Shown here: positions 1 through 8,462 of the stretch, in pieces
Layout of the letters: every line of letters starts with the position of its first letter
Numbering within the stretch: position 1 is the stretch's first letter
Origin: DATLGB01 sp963724135
Lineage (GTDB): Bacteria > Actinomycetota > Thermoleophilia > Solirubrobacterales > Solirubrobacteraceae
Assembly: GCA_963724135.1 (NCBI GenBank)
Contig: CAVRTA010000006.1
Coordinates: 620,001-684,000, forward strand
Direction: 5' to 3'
Length of the DNA stretch: 64,000 nucleotides
Notes under the pieces: generated by a model
Databases searched by the model: none
What the model was told of the DNA's origin: nothing
Seen by the model: the letters and a program-made list of their open reading frames with translations, nothing else
Made by a program: the position numbers and the translations under genes

Positions 1-538
1 GGTAGCCCCGGTCGTAGAAACGCAGCATGAACTCGACCTCGTGCGCCCATACGAAGATCTCCGGGTCGAAGTATCCGACGTCGTCGAGCACGGCGCGGCG
101 GACGAGCATCGCGCAGCCCCAGAACGTCAGCAGGCCGGTCCGGTATTGGAAGTCGAAGCGCAGCGTGGGGTCGGTCGAGCTGATGACGCCGAACGACACG
201 AGGTCGGCGTCGTACTCCTGCATCGCCGCGACCGCGCGCCGGAGCCCGTCGGGCGGCAGGTAGCAATCGTCGTCGAGCGCCAGGACCAGGTCGCCCCGGG
301 CCAGGGCGAACCCGTCGTTCCAACCGCTCACGCCGCAGTTGACGTCACGGGTAATGAGCTGCACCTCCGGGAACTCCTCGCGCACCATCTCCGATGCACC
401 GTCCTCGGAGGCGTTGTCGACGACGATCACGTCTACGAGCTCGGACGAGTAGTCGGAGTCCTGCGTCATCCGCAGGAGGCTCTCGCGCAGCTCTTCTCGC
501 CGGTTGTAGACGAGAAATACGATCGTGACGGGCGGCAA
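1..538 (-). CDS. GT2 family glycosyltransferase (partial, runs off left edge)
   Basis: The reverse-strand frame is open from a TTG at 538 to the window edge and reads as the N-terminal part of an inverting GT-A (GT2) glycosyltransferase. The start LPPVTIVFLVYNRREEL is followed by VVDNASEDGA (nucleotide-binding strand) and ALDDDCYLPP (metal-binding DxD-type motif); WGCAMLVRR and FVWAHEVEF match the acceptor-side region of rhamnosyltransferase-like GT2 enzymes. No ATG or GTG gives a better start, so TTG is the likely one. The gene diverges from the methyltransferase at 566 across 27 bases. The C-terminus lies outside the window. The family is clear; donor and acceptor sugars cannot be told. Confidence 0.85.
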   Translation of the reverse strand, partial: MPPVTIVFLVYNRREELRESLLRMTQDSDYSSELVDVIVVDNASEDGASEMVREEFPEVQLITRDVNCGVSGWNDGFALARGDLVLALDDDCYLPPDGLRRAVAAMQEYDADLVSFGVISSTDPTLRFDFQYRTGLLTFWGCAMLVRRAVLDDVGYFDPEIFVWAHEVEFMLRFYDRGY

Positions 539-565
539 CCCGGGGCAGGATAGGATCGCGCGGCG

Positions 566-1285
566 ATGAGCGAGCAGACCCTCACCCAGGCCGACGTCGA
601 CCGGTACCCCTGGTACCACACGCTCGAACTCGGCGACGGCGTGGTGACCAAGGGCATGTTCGACCACCGCCCGTACCTGCGGCACTATCCGATCCCCGAT
701 CTCACCGGCAAGCGCTGCCTGGACGTCGCCACGATGGACGGCTTCTGGGCCTTCGAGCTCGAGCGCCGCGGTGCCGCGTCCGTCACCGCACTCGACCTCG
801 AGGACCCCGACCAGCTCGACTGGCCGGCGGCGCTGCGCCCGCACCACGACAAGTCGATGGACGAGACCAAGGCCGAGCGCTTCGAGCTCGCCCGGCGCGC
901 GCTGGGGTCCAACGTCGAACGCGTGCTGATGAGCGCCTACGACCTCAGCCCCGAGCTCGGCATGTTCGACTTCGTCTTCTGCGGCGACCTGCTGCTGCAC
1001 CTCAAGGATCCGATCACGCCGGTGGAGAACATCCGCAGCGTCTGCACCGGATCGGCCGTCATCGTCAACGTGATCAAGAAGTTCCGCTTCTACGAGAAGC
1101 GCCCGATGGCCGAGCTCGACGGCATCGACGTCTTCCAGTGGTGGCTGACGAACCTCGAGGGCCTGGTCCGGATCGTGCGTGCCGCGGGCTTCGCGCGCGT
1201 CGACGTGCACGAGACCTTCAACGTCCCCTTCACCGAGGGCGGCGACTGGGACGGCCTGCGCGGCGTCGTCACCGCCTACCCCTGA
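566..1285 (+). CDS. Class I SAM-dependent methyltransferase (DUF1698/CmoB-like fold)
   Basis: A 239-residue Rossmann-fold methyltransferase. SAM motif I is CLDVATMDGFWAFE near residues 51-64, the acidic loop is TALDLED (74-80), and the post-motif strand is FDFVFCGDLLLHL (134-146). The layout resembles the DUF1698 family related to CmoB tRNA-wobble enzymes, but the CmoB N-terminal extension is absent and the gene sits among glycosyltransferases. O-methylation of a sugar or lipid carrier is therefore more likely than tRNA modification (inference). Start ATG at 566. The 3' end overlaps the convergent GT2 gene by 17 bases. Confidence 0.8.
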   Translation: MSEQTLTQADVDRYPWYHTLELGDGVVTKGMFDHRPYLRHYPIPDLTGKRCLDVATMDGFWAFELERRGAASVTALDLEDPDQLDWPAALRPHHDKSMDETKAERFELARRALGSNVERVLMSAYDLSPELGMFDFVFCGDLLLHLKDPITPVENIRSVCTGSAVIVNVIKKFRFYEKRPMAELDGIDVFQWWLTNLEGLVRIVRAAGFARVDVHETFNVPFTEGGDWDGLRGVVTAYP

Positions 1286-2198
1286 GCGCCTCCAGGTGGA
1301 CGCCGATCCAGCGCCGGTGCGCGCCGCGCGACCCGGCGCCGCCGCGGCGCAGTGAGCGTGCGTAGACCAGTGGCGTGCGACTGAGCGTGTTGAGGAGGTA
1401 GATCGCCGCGATGACGCGTGCGTAGGCCGCGCCGCGGCGCTTGGCGATGCAGGCGTAGGTCGCGCGCTGCCACACCGGCGCGCGCTCGGCACCGAAGTGC
1501 TGGGCGGTCGCCGCGGAGACCTCGTGCTCGACCAGCGCGAGCGGCTCGTGGCGCGTCACGTAGCCGGCCTCCCTCAGGCGCCAGCCGAAGTCGAGGTCCT
1601 CGGCGTACATCCACTGCTCGTCGTCGAAGCCGCCGACGGCGTCCCAGGCCGCCCGCGGCACCAGCAGCAGAGCGCCGACGGCCCACGGCACGCGCCGGCG
1701 CCGGTCGGGGTCCCAGTGCCCGGGAAAGGCGAAGCGGTCGGCCAGCGGCGAGGCGAAGCTGAACGCTCCGACGGCGTGGAGCAGGGTGAAGGTGATCGTC
1801 GGGAACGCGAAGACGGAGTGCTGCGGCTGCCCGTCGGGCATGATCAGCTTCGGCGCGACGGCGCCGGCGCGAGGGTCGCGGCGCGCCGTCTCGAGCATGG
1901 TCGCCAGCGCGCCCGGGTGCATGGCGACGTCGGCGTTGGCGACGACGAACCACTCCGAGTCCGTCGCTCGCGCGACGCGGTTGAGGGCCGGCCCGAAGCC
2001 GAGGTTCTCGTCGGAGGCGATCAGCTCGACCCACGGGTACTCGTCGCGCACGAGGTCGGCCGAACCGTCGGTGGAGGCGTTGTCGACCACCCACACGTCG
2101 GCGAGGCCGCGGTCGGCGTCGGGACGGAAGGAGTCCAGGCAGCGACGCAGCAGCTCGCGCGTGTTCCATGACACGACCGCAACGGTGACCGGCGCCAT
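1269..2198 (-). CDS. GT2 family glycosyltransferase, rhamnosyltransferase-like
   Basis: A 309-residue GT2 enzyme. It has VAVVSWNTRELL at the N-terminus, VVDNASTDGS at 38-47, and FVVANADVAMHPGAL near 84-98 carrying the metal-binding Asp. Downstream the YAEDLDFGWRL motif supplies the acceptor-side ED pair. The layout matches enzymes annotated as dTDP-rhamnosyl or similar transferases of O-antigen clusters. The start is the ATG at 2198, whose A is shared with the TGA stop of the preceding gene (TGATG). This gives tight coupling in a three-gene reverse-strand operon (3555 to 1269). A longer open frame to 2336 is only read-through of the upstream gene's antiframe. Confidence 0.85.
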   Translation of the reverse strand: MAPVTVAVVSWNTRELLRRCLDSFRPDADRGLADVWVVDNASTDGSADLVRDEYPWVELIASDENLGFGPALNRVARATDSEWFVVANADVAMHPGALATMLETARRDPRAGAVAPKLIMPDGQPQHSVFAFPTITFTLLHAVGAFSFASPLADRFAFPGHWDPDRRRRVPWAVGALLLVPRAAWDAVGGFDDEQWMYAEDLDFGWRLREAGYVTRHEPLALVEHEVSAATAQHFGAERAPVWQRATYACIAKRRGAAYARVIAAIYLLNTLSRTPLVYARSLRRGGAGSRGAHRRWIGVHLEALRGRR

Positions 2199-2590
2199 CA
2201 GAGCCGACCGTAGAGCTCGGTGTACTCGGTCAGGACCGGCACGTCGAGGGCGAACCAGCGCGCGAGCGAGTCGGCGACGGCGGCGTCGGCGGCGGTGACG
2301 GCTGCGCTGTCGCCGAGCGCCCGCTCCAGCGACCACAGCCGCAGGCGGCGGTCGGAGACGTTGGAGCGGTCGAGCACGTCGGTGCAGGTGAACACCGTCG
2401 GCGCGTGGCGCTGAGCGGCGACCGCCTCGACGGGCGTGAACGCGTGCAGGACGTCGTAGCCACGGAGCCGGCGCGCGTGCGCCAGCGCGCTGAGGCCGGG
2501 CGTGAACCCGCGGCGCGCGAGCACGGCTTCGGCGAGCGGATGGGTGGGAAGCGTGATGGTCCGCTCGCTGGACCCGGCGACGCCGATCAC
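2198..2590 (-). CDS. Short GT-B (GT4-like) N-terminal-half protein
   Basis: A 130-residue protein that looks like the tail of a GT-B N-terminal domain only. The stretches YDVLHAFTPVEAV and APTVFTCTDVLDRSN correspond to the strand and helix before the linker in GT4 enzymes, followed by AAVTAADAAVADSLARWF. The C-terminal Rossmann domain with the E-x7-E donor-binding motif is missing, and the next gene begins at its stop codon. Start GTG at 2590 overlaps the previous stop (GTGA). It may be a remnant, or a partner subunit for another transferase. It could not be a complete classical GT4 enzyme. Confidence 0.65.
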   Translation of the reverse strand: MIGVAGSSERTITLPTHPLAEAVLARRGFTPGLSALAHARRLRGYDVLHAFTPVEAVAAQRHAPTVFTCTDVLDRSNVSDRRLRLWSLERALGDSAAVTAADAAVADSLARWFALDVPVLTEYTELYGRL

Positions 2591-3555
2591 AGGATCAGCG
2601 TCCGGTGCCGCACGCTGCCGGCGAGCATTCCCCCCAGCTCGGCCAGCTGCCGGACGGCCTGGCCGGGAAGCTCGAGCCCCGCAACGGCCCGCTGCGCCGG
2701 GGTGCCGCCGCGCCGGGCGAGCGCCCGGCGCAGATACGGCGCCGCGAGCAGCGCGAGCGCCGGCCGGCGGCGCGCGCCGAGCATCCCCACCACCGCTGCG
2801 GTGGTGCGCAGGTGATCGGCATCCCAGAAGAGCCCGAGCGGCAGCCGGGAGCGGAACTCGGGGTGGCGCTTGACGAGGTAGGCGAGGTGGCGCCACTTGA
2901 GGTTCTGGCGCAGGATCCCGGGCAGCGTGTGCGACTCGACCGCGTGGTAGACGACGGCGTCGGAGGCGGGCACGATCTGCGCGCCGGCAGCGCGTGCGCG
3001 CAGCGACAGGCCGACGTCCTCGCCGGCGATCGCGCGCTCGTCGAAGCCGCCGAGGCGGTCGAACAGCGCCCGCGGGTAGAGGATGTTCGCGGTCTGGCAG
3101 TAGTCGTTGACCGGCTCGATGTGCAGGGTGCGCACGTGCGGCGCGCGCAGGATCTCGCGCTCGTTGGGCTCGGCGCGGGTGCGGCCCTGTACCACCGCGC
3201 TCGGGTGCGCGCGCGCCACGGCCAGCAGCTCCTCGAGCCAGCGCTCGTCGGTGCGGCAGTCGTCGTCGGTGAACGCGACCAGCTCGCCGCGCGCCATTCG
3301 CACGCCCTCGTTGCGCTGGCGCGCCGGGCTGCCGGTGCCGGGCGCGATCGCGACGTGGTGCAGCCGCCCCGCCGCGTGCAGCGGATGCGACTCGATCACC
3401 CGCGCCGCCGTCTGGGCGTCATAGGTGTGCACGACGATCAGCTCCCAAGCGGACGGCTCGAGCGACTGCTCGGCGAGCGCGTTGAGCAGCCAGCGCAGGC
3501 GGTGCCGGCGCGCGTGCGACGCGACGATGACGCTGACCGCGCAGGTCTCGGGCAC
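2587..3555 (-). CDS. GT2 family glycosyltransferase
   Basis: A 322-residue GT-A fold glycosyltransferase and first gene of a three-gene reverse operon. It begins with VSVIVASHARRHRLRWLLNA and has LVAFTDDDCRTDERW near residue 95 (DDD metal site). GGFDERAIAGEDVGLSLRAR is the acceptor-side GED motif. The C-terminal ~80 residues are rich in Ala, Arg and Leu and may associate with the membrane. The start ATG at 3555 lies 29 bases from the divergent GT4 gene at 3585. The product is probably a cytoplasmic-face transferase adding one sugar to a lipid-linked glycan (inference). Confidence 0.85.
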   Translation of the reverse strand: MPETCAVSVIVASHARRHRLRWLLNALAEQSLEPSAWELIVVHTYDAQTAARVIESHPLHAAGRLHHVAIAPGTGSPARQRNEGVRMARGELVAFTDDDCRTDERWLEELLAVARAHPSAVVQGRTRAEPNEREILRAPHVRTLHIEPVNDYCQTANILYPRALFDRLGGFDERAIAGEDVGLSLRARAAGAQIVPASDAVVYHAVESHTLPGILRQNLKWRHLAYLVKRHPEFRSRLPLGLFWDADHLRTTAAVVGMLGARRRPALALLAAPYLRRALARRGGTPAQRAVAGLELPGQAVRQLAELGGMLAGSVRHRTLIL

Positions 3556-3584
3556 GCGGCGACATTATCCTCACGATCTGAGCG

Positions 3585-4982
3585 ATGCGGCTCCTGCACG
3601 TCGGATCGGGGTTCAGGCCGTATCGCCGAGGCGGTCTCGTCGCCTACGTCGAGGACCTGGTCGCCGCACAGGTCCAGCGCGGCGACGACGCCGCGTACTT
3701 CTTCAGCGGCCGCCACTTCCCGCTCGCCCGCGGCCCGCGCCTGAAGCGCTGGGAGCGCGACGGCGTGCCGATGCTCGAGGTCGTCGACTCGCCGCTCCAC
3801 CACCACGGCCACCAGCCGGAGCTCGAGCTCTCCGAGCCGCGCGTCGAGCGCATCTTCGCGCGCGAGCTCGCGCGGCTTGAGCCCGACGTGGTGCACGTCC
3901 ACGAGCTCGCCGGGCTCCCGTGGTCGCTGCTCGACCTGACGCGCCGCGCCGGGGTCCCGACGGTCGTGACGCTGCAGGACTACTTCGCCGTGTGCTCGAC
4001 GTTCAAGCTGCTCGACGCCGCGGGCAAGGTGTGCACGCGCCTGGAGATCGGCGCCGACTGCGCGGCCACGCTGGCCGCCGATCCCACGCCGCCGAGCCTG
4101 CTCATCCAGGCCACGTTGCACCATCAGCTCTCCCACACGCGCGCGCGGCGGCTGGAGAGCACGCGCCTTCGCTGGCCGATCTACGGGGCCTTCGCGCGCC
4201 GGAGCCAGGCCGAGGCAAAGCGCCGGGGCCGGCGCGCGCCAGCACCGGACCCGGCGATCTTCCAGCGGCGGCGCGAGCTCAACGTCGCGCGCCTCAACGC
4301 CGCCGACCGCGTGCTCGCGATGTCGACTCGCGTCGCCGAGATCTACGCGCGGCTCGGCGTCGAGCCGGCGCGCATGCAGACGCTGCACCTGACGCTCGCG
4401 CACATCGCCCGGCTGACGCCCCGCCCGGCCGGGGCGCAGACGCCGCTGACCTTCGCCACGCTCGCCGGCTTCGAGTCGGCGCCCAAGGGCGGCTACCTGC
4501 TCGTCGCCGCGATGCGACTGCTCGCCGAGCGTGGCGTGGCCGTACGGCTGCTGGTCTACGGCGAGCTCGACCGCGGGATCCGGGCCGCCGCCGAGGGAGT
4601 GCCCGGCATCGAGCTCGCGCGGCCGTTCGCCTCCGGCGAGCTGGACACGATCCTCGACGGAGTCGACGTCGGCCTCGTGCCGTCGATCTGGGAGGAGGCC
4701 TACGGCTACGTCGGCGTCGAGTTTCTCGCCAAGGCGATCCCGGTGATCGCCAACGCGATCGGCGGCATGCCCGACTACGTCGTCCCGGGCGAGACCGGCT
4801 GGCTCAACCGCTCCTGCTCCGCCCCCGAGCTGGCCGACATCATGACCGCGCTGGCCGCCGACCCCGCGTCCGTCACCGCGCTGCAGAACCGCCTGGCCGC
4901 CCAGCGCCCCGCGGCGGTCAAGACCATGGACGCGCACGCCGACGAGATGGACGCCGTCTACGCCGAGATCACGAGCCACTGA
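3585..4982 (+). CDS. GT4 family glycosyltransferase
   Basis: A 465-residue retaining GT-B glycosyltransferase. The N-terminal domain starts MRLLHVGSGFRPYRRGGLV, and the Gly-rich loop and DVVHVHELAGLPWSLL are typical of GT4. The C-terminal domain contains PLTFATLAGFESAPKGGYLL and the donor-binding motif EEAYGYVGVEFLAKAIPVIA (E-x7-E type). A stretch of about 110 residues between the two domains carries several Arg/Lys-rich segments and is longer than usual. Start ATG at 3585. A sulfotransferase follows 50 bases later on the same strand, so the two are probably cotranscribed. Confidence 0.88.
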   Translation: MRLLHVGSGFRPYRRGGLVAYVEDLVAAQVQRGDDAAYFFSGRHFPLARGPRLKRWERDGVPMLEVVDSPLHHHGHQPELELSEPRVERIFARELARLEPDVVHVHELAGLPWSLLDLTRRAGVPTVVTLQDYFAVCSTFKLLDAAGKVCTRLEIGADCAATLAADPTPPSLLIQATLHHQLSHTRARRLESTRLRWPIYGAFARRSQAEAKRRGRRAPAPDPAIFQRRRELNVARLNAADRVLAMSTRVAEIYARLGVEPARMQTLHLTLAHIARLTPRPAGAQTPLTFATLAGFESAPKGGYLLVAAMRLLAERGVAVRLLVYGELDRGIRAAAEGVPGIELARPFASGELDTILDGVDVGLVPSIWEEAYGYVGVEFLAKAIPVIANAIGGMPDYVVPGETGWLNRSCSAPELADIMTALAADPASVTALQNRLAAQRPAAVKTMDAHADEMDAVYAEITSH

Positions 4983-5032
4983 TTTGTGCGATTTGGCGCA
5001 AGGGCCGCCGATCGGTCACGTTCCAGACCGTG

Positions 5033-5917
5033 ATGGCCGACAATCTGGACCGTCTGGCGGCGCCACCGGTGTTCGTCGTCGGCTGTGAGCGGTCGGGCAC
5101 CACGCTGCTCTTCGAGGCGCTCGAGTCGCACCCTGAGGTCGGGGGCGTCTTCGAGTCGTGGCTGTTCAACGCCAGCGTCGGCATCGCTGGGCTATTCGAC
5201 GACGCCGTCTGGGATGCGGAGCGGGTCGCGCTCCAGCGCGAACACATCGGACGGCCGGTGGGCGTGCGCGCGCTGGTGACGCGCGACGAGCTGGTCGCCG
5301 ACCTGCATGCCCTCGTGGTCCCCTGGCTGGCGCACGCGCTGGAGCCCGGCGACCGCTTCCTGGTCGAGAAGTCGCCGGTCCACATCTTCACCGCTCCACT
5401 GATAGCCGAGGTGCTGCCGGGCGCGCGCTTCGTCGAGATCGTCCGTGACGGTCGAGACGTCGCGCTGTCGTCGCTGGCCTCGAACCAGGGCTGGGGTGCT
5501 CGCGTGCGCCGCGACCCGAGCGCGATGCGGCTATCCGATGCGGCGCGCATGTGGCGCCAGAACGTGCTCGCGGGCCGCCGGCACGAACGCTCACTGCCCG
5601 GCCAGTGGCTGCGTGTGCGCTTCGAGGACCTGCGCAGCGACTTCGCGGGGACGCTCGAACGGGTCTTCGGGTTCTGTGAGATCCCGTGTGACGAAGCGAT
5701 CATCGAGCGCGCGCGCAGAGCCACCGCGCTCGACGGCAACCGGATCTCCGAAACCGGCTTCCGGCGCGGCGGCAAGGTCTCCGGCTGGCGGGCGCGCCTC
5801 GGCGCGCACGGCGCGCTGACGTTCCAGCGCATCGCCGGCGACGCGCTCGTGCGTGCCGGCTACGAGGCCAATGGGCGCTGGGTTCTACGGGCAGCACGGC
5901 CCCGGCTGCTGCGCTAG
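5033..5917 (+). CDS. Sulfotransferase family protein
   Basis: A 294-residue PAPS-type sulfotransferase-like protein. The 5'-phosphosulfate loop is FVVGCERSGTTLLFEALESHP near residues 14-34. The 3'-phosphate site is VEIVRDGRDVALSSLASNQ. VRFEDLRSDFAGTLERVFGF is the usual C-terminal helix that follows the cosubstrate site. The chosen start is ATG 5033; the GTG just before it (5030) is possible. It lies between two GT4 genes and probably sulfates a sugar or an aglycone of the surface glycan (inference). The substrate cannot be predicted. Confidence 0.85.
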   Translation: MADNLDRLAAPPVFVVGCERSGTTLLFEALESHPEVGGVFESWLFNASVGIAGLFDDAVWDAERVALQREHIGRPVGVRALVTRDELVADLHALVVPWLAHALEPGDRFLVEKSPVHIFTAPLIAEVLPGARFVEIVRDGRDVALSSLASNQGWGARVRRDPSAMRLSDAARMWRQNVLAGRRHERSLPGQWLRVRFEDLRSDFAGTLERVFGFCEIPCDEAIIERARRATALDGNRISETGFRRGGKVSGWRARLGAHGALTFQRIAGDALVRAGYEANGRWVLRAARPRLLR

Positions 5918-5935
5918 CTCATAACCTCCCGCGCC

Positions 5936-7114
5936 GTGCGGGTGCTGACCGTGGGGAACATGTACCCGCCTCACCACTACGGGGGCTATGAGCTGGTCTG
6001 GCGGGCCGCGGTCGAGCACCTGCGCGAGCGAGGGCACGAGGTGCGCGTGCTCACCACGGACACGCGCACTGACACCTCAGAGCCGGACGCGCCCGACGTG
6101 CACCGCGAGCTGCGCTGGCCGCTGCGCGACGCGCACTTCGTGCCCTTGGGCCGCCGGGAGAAGCTCGCCCTGGCACGGCACAACCACGCGGTGCTGGCGC
6201 GGCACCTCGCCCAGTTGCGCCCGGACGTCGTCAGCTGGTGGTCGATGGGCGGCCTGTCGCTCACGCTGCTGGAGAGCGTGCGGCGGCTGGGGCTGCCCGC
6301 GGTCGCCTTCGTGCACGACGACTGGCTCGACTACGGGCAGCGCGCTGACGGCTGGCTGCACGCGTTCCGCGGGCGGCGGCGGCTGCTCGCGCCCCTCGCG
6401 GAGCTCCTGGCCCGCATCCCCTGCCGCGTCGAGTTCGACGGCGCCGCGCGCTACGTGTTCGTCAGCGAGCGCACGCGCCGCCATGCGCTCGCCCGGATCT
6501 CGCTCAGCCGCACCGGCGTCGCGCACTCCGGCATCCACGCGAGCCTCCTCGACCCCGCGCCGGAGCGGGAGTGGGCGTGGCGCCTGCTCTACGTCGGGCG
6601 GCTCGACCCGCGCAAGGGCGTCCACACGGCCATCGAGGCGCTCGCGCAACTGCCGCCCGCGGCGACCCTGACGCTGGTCGGCGGCTGGGACCCGACCGAG
6701 CAGGCGCGCCTGCGCGCGCGGGCGACCGAGCTGGGGGTCGCCGACCGCGTCGCGTTCGGCGGCCACCGCGACCGAGCTGACATCGCCGCCGCCTACGGCG
6801 AGGCCGACGCCGTCGTCTTCCCGGTGATCTGGGAGGAGCCCTGGGGGCTGGTCCCGCTGGAGGCGATGGCCCGCGCGCGACCGGTGGTCGCCACCGGCCG
6901 TGGCGGCTCGGCCGATTACCTGCGCGAAGGGGAGAACTGCCTGCAGTTCGAGGCCGAGGACGCGGCCGGTCTGGCCGGCGCGCTCACGCGACTCGCGCAC
7001 GACCCCTCGCTGCGCGAGCGCCTGGTGCGTGGCGGGCTGGCGACGGCGCCGCAGCACACCGAGGCCGTGCTCAACGAGGCGGTCGAGCGGGAGCTGCTCG
7101 CGGCGATCAGCTGA
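5936..7114 (+). CDS. GT4 family glycosyltransferase
   Basis: A 392-residue GT-B enzyme. The N-terminal domain begins MRVLTVGNMYPPHHYGGYEL, typical of GT4. DVVSWWSMGGLSLTLLESV and PAVAFVHDDWLDYG form the acceptor side. The donor domain has LLYVGRLDPRKGVHTAIEAL and the catalytic EEPWGLVPLEAMARARPVVA. Start GTG at 5936 follows the sulfotransferase stop by 18 bases, so the pair is probably one transcript with the GT4 gene at 3585. The 3' end overlaps the convergent methyltransferase by 8 bases. Confidence 0.9.
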   Translation: MRVLTVGNMYPPHHYGGYELVWRAAVEHLRERGHEVRVLTTDTRTDTSEPDAPDVHRELRWPLRDAHFVPLGRREKLALARHNHAVLARHLAQLRPDVVSWWSMGGLSLTLLESVRRLGLPAVAFVHDDWLDYGQRADGWLHAFRGRRRLLAPLAELLARIPCRVEFDGAARYVFVSERTRRHALARISLSRTGVAHSGIHASLLDPAPEREWAWRLLYVGRLDPRKGVHTAIEALAQLPPAATLTLVGGWDPTEQARLRARATELGVADRVAFGGHRDRADIAAAYGEADAVVFPVIWEEPWGLVPLEAMARARPVVATGRGGSADYLREGENCLQFEAEDAAGLAGALTRLAHDPSLRERLVRGGLATAPQHTEAVLNEAVERELLAAIS

Positions 7115-7829
7115 GCCGGCGCGCGTACACGGTCGTGTACTGGCTGCCCTCGTCGCGCAACTGCTCGATCGTGAGCCCGCCGTCGCCCGCCGCCTGCTTG
7201 AGCGCGTCCGGCTCGACCGCCGAGCCCCACCACTCGCGCGGCGGCTCGCCGCCGCGGCCCAGGCCGCGGCGCAGCCGGCCCCTGATGCCGGGGTCGGGCG
7301 GCTCGTGCACGGCGGGATCGGTCGAGACCTGGAACAGCGCCCAGCCCCCGGGCCGCAGCACGCGGCCCATGTCGCGCACGTAGCTGAGCGTGACCTCCGG
7401 ATCCGGGATGTGCTGGAAGACGACGTGCGAGAAGCAGCCGTCGACGCTTCCGTCGTCGATCGCCGCGAGGCTCGCGCCGTCGCCGTGGACCCACCTGACG
7501 TTGGTCAGGTACGCGTTGTGGTCGTGCGCGCGCGTGAGCATCTCCTGCGACACGTCGAGCCCGATCACGCGCCCGGCGCGGCGGGAGAGCGCGCGCGTCA
7601 GGCGCCCCACGCCGCAGCCGATGTCGAGCACGGTCTCGCCGGCTGCGATCTCGAGCCCGACGAGCCCGAGCATGCGCTCGACCACCTGCTCGCCGCGCTG
7701 CCAGAACGCATCCTCATCGGGGTCGTCGTAGCCGATCTCGTTGTCGACGAAGAAGAGCGCGTTCTGCTTGGCCCGCTCGTCCCAGTAACGCTCGGAATCC
7801 GCGCGCGGCACGCGCTGACCGTACCGCAC
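7107..7829 (-). CDS. Class I SAM-dependent methyltransferase
   Basis: A 240-residue methyltransferase of the Methyltransf_11/25 type. It starts with a helix pair (SERYWDERAKQNALFF), then motif I VLDIGCGVGRLTRALSR, VIGLDVSQEMLTRAHD (ribose-binding Asp) and VHGDGASLAAIDDGSVDG. FSHVVFQHIPDPEVTLSYV is typical of small-molecule or sugar methyltransferases. The start is GTG at 7829. It is convergent with the GT4 gene (8-base overlap) and diverges from the acyltransferase at 7848 across 18 bases. It probably methylates an intermediate of the same glycan; this rests on context only. Confidence 0.85.
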   Translation of the reverse strand: MRYGQRVPRADSERYWDERAKQNALFFVDNEIGYDDPDEDAFWQRGEQVVERMLGLVGLEIAAGETVLDIGCGVGRLTRALSRRAGRVIGLDVSQEMLTRAHDHNAYLTNVRWVHGDGASLAAIDDGSVDGCFSHVVFQHIPDPEVTLSYVRDMGRVLRPGGWALFQVSTDPAVHEPPDPGIRGRLRRGLGRGGEPPREWWGSAVEPDALKQAAGDGGLTIEQLRDEGSQYTTVYARRLS

Positions 7830-7847
7830 GCGCTATGACTCACCGGC

Positions 7848-8462
7848 ATGCGTCCCCGCGAGCTCGTCACCCGGCCCATGTCGCGCGTCGCGCTGCGCGC
7901 CCGGCTCGTGCGTCCCTACCGCCGCGCCCGTTTCCACAGCTTCGGAACCCGTTCGGTGGTCCATCGGCCGCTGTGGATCTACGGGCCCCAGCACATCTCC
8001 GTGGGCGACGACGTGCTCATCCTGCACCAGACCTGGCTGTCGGTGGAGACCCGCGCGTGGAAGGGCGGCGGCGTCGTGCTGCGCATCGGCGACCGCGTCG
8101 GGATCCGCCCCTTCTGCTCGATCAGCGCCGCGGAGTCGATCACGATCGAGGACGACGTGATCATCGGGGCCTACTCGAGCGTGATCGACAATGACCACAC
8201 GTTCGCCGAGGGGCGCCCCAACGTGATGCACAACCCGGTCGCGACCGCGCCGGTCCGCATCCGGCGCGGCGCCTGGATCGCCGAGCGGGTGACGGTCCTG
8301 CGCGGATCCGACATCGGCGAGTGCTGCATCATCGGGGCCAACAGCGTCGTCCGGGGAACCATCCCGCCGTACTCGATCGCCGTCGGAGCGCCGGCGCGCG
8401 TCGTGGGACAGGTCGAGGGCGTGGACGCGGAGTCCGTCGCCCCGCTCGGGCGTTTCTACTGA
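7848..8462 (+). CDS. Hexapeptide-repeat acyltransferase (LbH fold)
   Basis: A 204-residue left-handed beta-helix acyltransferase. The hexapeptide rungs run from about residue 45 (IYGPQHISVGDDVLI) through IGDRVGIRPFCSI and ITIEDDVIIGAYSSVIDNDH, whose His is in the usual catalytic region, to IGANSVVRGTIPPYSIAVG and the family C-terminal PARVVG. Such enzymes transfer acetyl or similar groups from CoA to sugars. Start ATG at 7848. The 3' end overlaps the convergent GT2 gene by 7 bases. Confidence 0.88.
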   Translation: MRPRELVTRPMSRVALRARLVRPYRRARFHSFGTRSVVHRPLWIYGPQHISVGDDVLILHQTWLSVETRAWKGGGVVLRIGDRVGIRPFCSISAAESITIEDDVIIGAYSSVIDNDHTFAEGRPNVMHNPVATAPVRIRRGAWIAERVTVLRGSDIGECCIIGANSVVRGTIPPYSIAVGAPARVVGQVEGVDAESVAPLGRFY

